DNA of 64,000 bases, taken from contig JAQGJK010000017.1 in assembly GCA_028290665.1 (NCBI GenBank), positions 1 through 64,000 on the forward strand. Reading direction: 5' to 3'. Below, piece after piece: positions 61,461-64,000 of this stretch. The stretch is from Devosia sp. GTDB taxonomy: Bacteria > Pseudomonadota > Alphaproteobacteria > Rhizobiales > Devosiaceae. Within the stretch, counting starts at the first letter, position 1; every line of letters begins with the position of its first letter. The position numbers and the translations under genes were made by a program. The notes below the pieces were generated by a model. That model was given only the letters and a program-made list of their open reading frames with translations, did no database searches and was not told the DNA's origin.

Positions 61461-63494
61461 TCACGGCGCGGTCGCTGCAGGCGGGTCGCCGAACGCCCAG
61501 TTGAAATCGGACTGCAAACCCTCGTAGAGGCGCTCGACGCCGGCGGCGCTGAGGTGATCGTCGTCCGAAAACAGCGTTGCACCGTCGGCGTACGGGCGGC
61601 ACCAGGTGCCGTCGCAAAACAGCGACAGAGGATCGACAAAGCGAACCATCGGCTGGTCGGCGGTGGCCTTGGCCAGCCAGTCGATCGCCAACCTCCGTCG
61701 GGCGTCGACTGCGGTTCTTTTAATCGAACACGTCGAGTCCAGATCGAGCCCATATCGAGTAGCGCGAAGCACGCAGTCCGCTGCCTGTCGCTTCAGTTCG
61801 GGGGTGGGTCCGACTACCAGGATTCGCTCGACGCCCTGCTGCCGAAGTCGTTCGAACGTCAGCTGCAGCCCAGCCACGAAGGCTGCTTCTCCGGAAGCGT
61901 CGCCGGGACCAGAGATTACCACGCGTTCGCTCCCACCGGCCGAAGGCCCGGTCCAGGGCGTGTAGATGTTCCAGCGTGCATAAAGGATCGCAAACTGGAG
62001 GTCGGCCGCCTTCGACACCAGGAGACTCTCGGTATTCTTCAGGGCGGCCGTGCAGGTGGCGGCAACCGTCTCGTTGATCGTGATCGTCGCGCCCAGGATT
62101 GCCGGGCAGGAAGAGGCGGTGCTGACATAGAGGTGGGCATCGTGCCGCACGCCTTGTGAACGGAGCGTGGCAAAAGCTTCGCGAGCGTGTGAATCACCCC
62201 AGATCAATCCGTTGTTTAGGCCGGCAACGGCGCCGCAAACGCCGTCATCAGGGTTGCCGAGGCTACACTCTACTTTCCGGACTGTCGGCGGAGGCAAGGT
62301 TGCGGCAGTGAGGGTCCGCGCGACGGATGGGGAAATTACGCCAGTAAACAATGAACCGAGAACTGCTGCGTGCAGCAGCGCTACGATGCCGATCCCAACG
62401 AGGCCCCAGCTCAGCTCGATCCGCGCGCGCTTCCGCCAGGCCTTGATCGGTCGTTCGATCCACAAATAGGTGTGTACGGCGAGGACGAGCGACACGCCGC
62501 CCATCGCAAGGTCCATCGGCAGGCTGGACTCGCCGAAGTTGTAAATTCGGCCGAACACCAACAGCGGCCAGTGCCAAAGATACCAGGCGTAAGAGATGAG
62601 CCCGATGCCGACCAGCGGGGGCAGGGCGAGGACTTTTGCAACGACTGTATTCGGGTGGGTGCTCGCAAAAAGGATCAGCATTGCGGTACCGACCACGGGT
62701 ATCGCGGCCCAGAATGAAGGAAACGGTGTTTTGGCCGTGAAGAAGACTATGGCGCCGAGGACGAGCGCCAGCCCGACAATGGCACCGAGTTCGGAAACCA
62801 GGCGCGGCAGGCGGGGAAGGCGTGCCAGCAGCATCGCCACCAGGCCGCCGGCAACGAATTCCCAGCAGCGAAGCGGCGTCAGGTAGAAGCTGTAATTGAT
62901 TTCGACCGTGGCGTTGGGGCCGGTGAACAACACGCAGAGCGCGAACGAGACGAGGAGAAGCACGGTGAGGACAGCCGGCGCGAGACCGTGGCCGAAGCGC
63001 CGATGGACCGGCCACAGGGTGAACAGCACCAGCGGCGCGACCAGGTAGAACTGCTCCTCGACGGCCAGCGACCAGAGATGCAGCAGCGGTTTAATTTCCG
63101 CCGCGCCGTTGAAGTATCCCTCCTGCGACAGGAACAGATGGTTGGCGGCCATCGCTGCCGAATACAGGATCTCGTTGCCGAAGCTCTCGAGCTCGCGGGG
63201 AAAGACCAGGATAAACGGTGCGATTAGCGCTGACGCGGCGATGACCAGCAGGTAGGCCGGCAGGATACGGATGGCGCGACGAGCCCAGAACGCCGCGAAG
63301 CTGAAAGTGCCGGCCTGCCGATCCTGCCAGATCTGGCCCATGATCAGGAAGCCGGAGATGACAAAGAAGATGTCCACGCCCACATAGCCGCCGCCGACGA
63401 ATGGCAGCCCGACGTGAAATGCAACTACCGCAGTCACGGCAATGGCCCGGATGCCATCGATAAACGGGCGCCGCGCGTGGATGTCGAAGGTCAT
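61461..63494 (-). CDS. OafA-type membrane acyltransferase with C-terminal SGNH domain
   Basis: A 677-residue protein. The N-terminal acyltransferase-3 domain (about 1-360) has some ten spans, with RPFIDGIRAIAVTAVVAFHVG, GGGYVGVDIFFVISGFLI and the family Arg/His motifs. The C-terminal periplasmic SGNH domain has GLIWGDSHAREAF and the Asp-His pair in SDDDHLSAAGVERLY. Such proteins O-acetylate lipopolysaccharide or exopolysaccharide sugars. ATG at 63494 was chosen. It stands alone between two tRNA genes. Confidence 0.92.
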   Translation of the reverse strand: MTFDIHARRPFIDGIRAIAVTAVVAFHVGLPFVGGGYVGVDIFFVISGFLIMGQIWQDRQAGTFSFAAFWARRAIRILPAYLLVIAASALIAPFILVFPRELESFGNEILYSAAMAANHLFLSQEGYFNGAAEIKPLLHLWSLAVEEQFYLVAPLVLFTLWPVHRRFGHGLAPAVLTVLLLVSFALCVLFTGPNATVEINYSFYLTPLRCWEFVAGGLVAMLLARLPRLPRLVSELGAIVGLALVLGAIVFFTAKTPFPSFWAAIPVVGTAMLILFASTHPNTVVAKVLALPPLVGIGLISYAWYLWHWPLLVFGRIYNFGESSLPMDLAMGGVSLVLAVHTYLWIERPIKAWRKRARIELSWGLVGIGIVALLHAAVLGSLFTGVISPSVARTLTAATLPPPTVRKVECSLGNPDDGVCGAVAGLNNGLIWGDSHAREAFATLRSQGVRHDAHLYVSTASSCPAILGATITINETVAATCTAALKNTESLLVSKAADLQFAILYARWNIYTPWTGPSAGGSERVVISGPGDASGEAAFVAGLQLTFERLRQQGVERILVVGPTPELKRQAADCVLRATRYGLDLDSTCSIKRTAVDARRRLAIDWLAKATADQPMVRFVDPLSLFCDGTWCRPYADGATLFSDDDHLSAAGVERLYEGLQSDFNWAFGDPPAATAP

Positions 63495-63702
63495 GTGCTT
63501 TTCCGAGTGACGGAGATCACTATGAAAGGCGGGGCGGTCTGGCAACCGGTCGCGGCAGCGGCAGATGCCGTTTGACTTCAATTCCGGGGGCAGGGTAGGA
63601 AATCGAGCGTGGTGTGGTCATGGCGTCAGCAGGTTCCCCCATCGCACCTGACAACGGGTGTGAACGGCGGCGTTCGAGGCAGGAACGGACGACTGCGCAC
63701 AA

Positions 63703-63776
63703 GCGGGTGTAGCTCAATGGTAGAGCAGCAGCCTTCCAAGCTGAATACGAGGGTTCGATTCCCTCCACCCGCTCCA
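63703..63776 (+). tRNA. tRNA-Gly (anticodon UCC)
   Basis: A 74-nt tRNA. Acceptor GCGGGTG pairs with CACCCGC, the anticodon loop CTTCCAA holds TCC, T arm GAGGGTTCGATTCCCTC, discriminator T, and CCA is encoded. Confidence 0.96.
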
Positions 63777-63822
63777 GCTCTTGCCCGCTCCAGCTGCTTC
63801 GTTATTCAGACAGCTGTAATCG

Positions 63823-64000
63823 TCAGTTTCGATTGTCGAGCGCCATTTGCGCGAGCATCCAGTCACGGAAGACCTTTACCTTCGGAGTATTGCGACGGGT
63901 TTCCGGGTAAACCAGAAAATAGCCAAGGCCGTCGCTGGCCGTAATCGGGAACGGCTGGACCAGACGGCCGCTGGCGAGTTCGGTTTCGAACAGGCTGACG
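63823..64000 (-). CDS. LysR family regulator, C-terminal end (truncated by window edge)
   Basis: Only the last 59 residues are visible: LFETELASGRLVQPFPITAS, then GYFLVYPETRRNTPKVKVFR and DWMLAQMALDNRN. This is the C-terminus of the LysR effector-binding domain, closest in style to GcvA-type regulators. The DNA-binding part lies off the right edge. Confidence 0.85.
   Translation of the reverse strand, partial: VSLFETELASGRLVQPFPITASDGLGYFLVYPETRRNTPKVKVFRDWMLAQMALDNRN

Overview
The window is high-GC, densely coded chromosomal DNA from an alphaproteobacterium, most likely of the order Hyphomicrobiales (Rhizobiales) and plausibly Devosia-like. This is inferred from gene content: a cysE-DUF3126 pair, the grouping hisI / folE / NifU-like scaffold / yidD / thrS, a PAS_5 protein, a LapG-type cysteine peptidase, a CtrA-type TTAA-N7-TTAA box, and GC-rich palindromic repeats between genes. 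The genus is a guess. No replication origin, rRNA operon or CRISPR array was seen.

Layout. 1-7500: housekeeping genes (purB fragment, rpe, ccdA, a CelD-like acyltransferase, radC, map, a molybdopterin-binding-fold protein, gpt) and tRNA-Leu(UAA). 7579-16807: a self-contained catabolic locus. An IclR regulator and an enolase-superfamily acid-sugar enzyme run leftward. A complete peptide/nickel-type ABC importer (binding protein, two permeases, two ATPases) and an L-rhamnonate-dehydratase-like enzyme run rightward. The divergent promoter region carries two near-identical 16-bp palindromes, one just downstream of a good sigma-70 promoter. 16804-23626: RNA modification, small stress proteins (CsbD, KGG), a HAD hydrolase, a 2-oxoglutarate oxygenase, MerR/TipAS and TetR regulators and an Ogt-type DNA repair protein. 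23893-26813: a gluconate module (idnO-like, gntK, divergent gnd). 26843-33728: an efflux transporter, a flavin monooxygenase, cysE and small conserved proteins. 33845-35962: a LapG-like protease, a tandem PilZ protein and a PAS_5 protein. 36147-43395: rhomboid, slyX, hisI, a VWA/J-domain pair, folE, a NifU-like scaffold, yidD, SRPBCC and thrS. 43605-51758: a cyclase-TPR signalling protein, exported proteins, a CtrA-boxed lytic transglycosylase, DUF2336, nadK and a diguanylate cyclase.

51810-53916: tRNA-Thr(UGU) followed about 2 kb later by a degraded copy of its 3' half with an identical 19-bp core. These are the attL/attR ends of a small decayed element. It holds one intact RTX-type gene and a chimeric pseudogene joining an RTX C-terminal module to a tyrosine-recombinase tail whose catalytic tyrosine is lost.

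53932-64000: Sel1-repeat protein, nucleotide-sugar epimerase, DUF1345, glutathione-dependent formaldehyde dehydrogenase, a repetitive lipoprotein, a polysaccharide deacetylase, rlmB, tRNA-Tyr(GUA), an OafA-type acyltransferase, tRNA-Gly(UCC) and a LysR fragment.

The most interesting items are the uncharacterised acid-sugar uptake locus with its IclR operators, the decayed tRNA-Thr element, palindromic repeats whose outer TAG is the stop codon of the adjoining gene, and the translationally coupled VWA/J-domain pair. All function calls rest on motifs read by eye; no database search was run.
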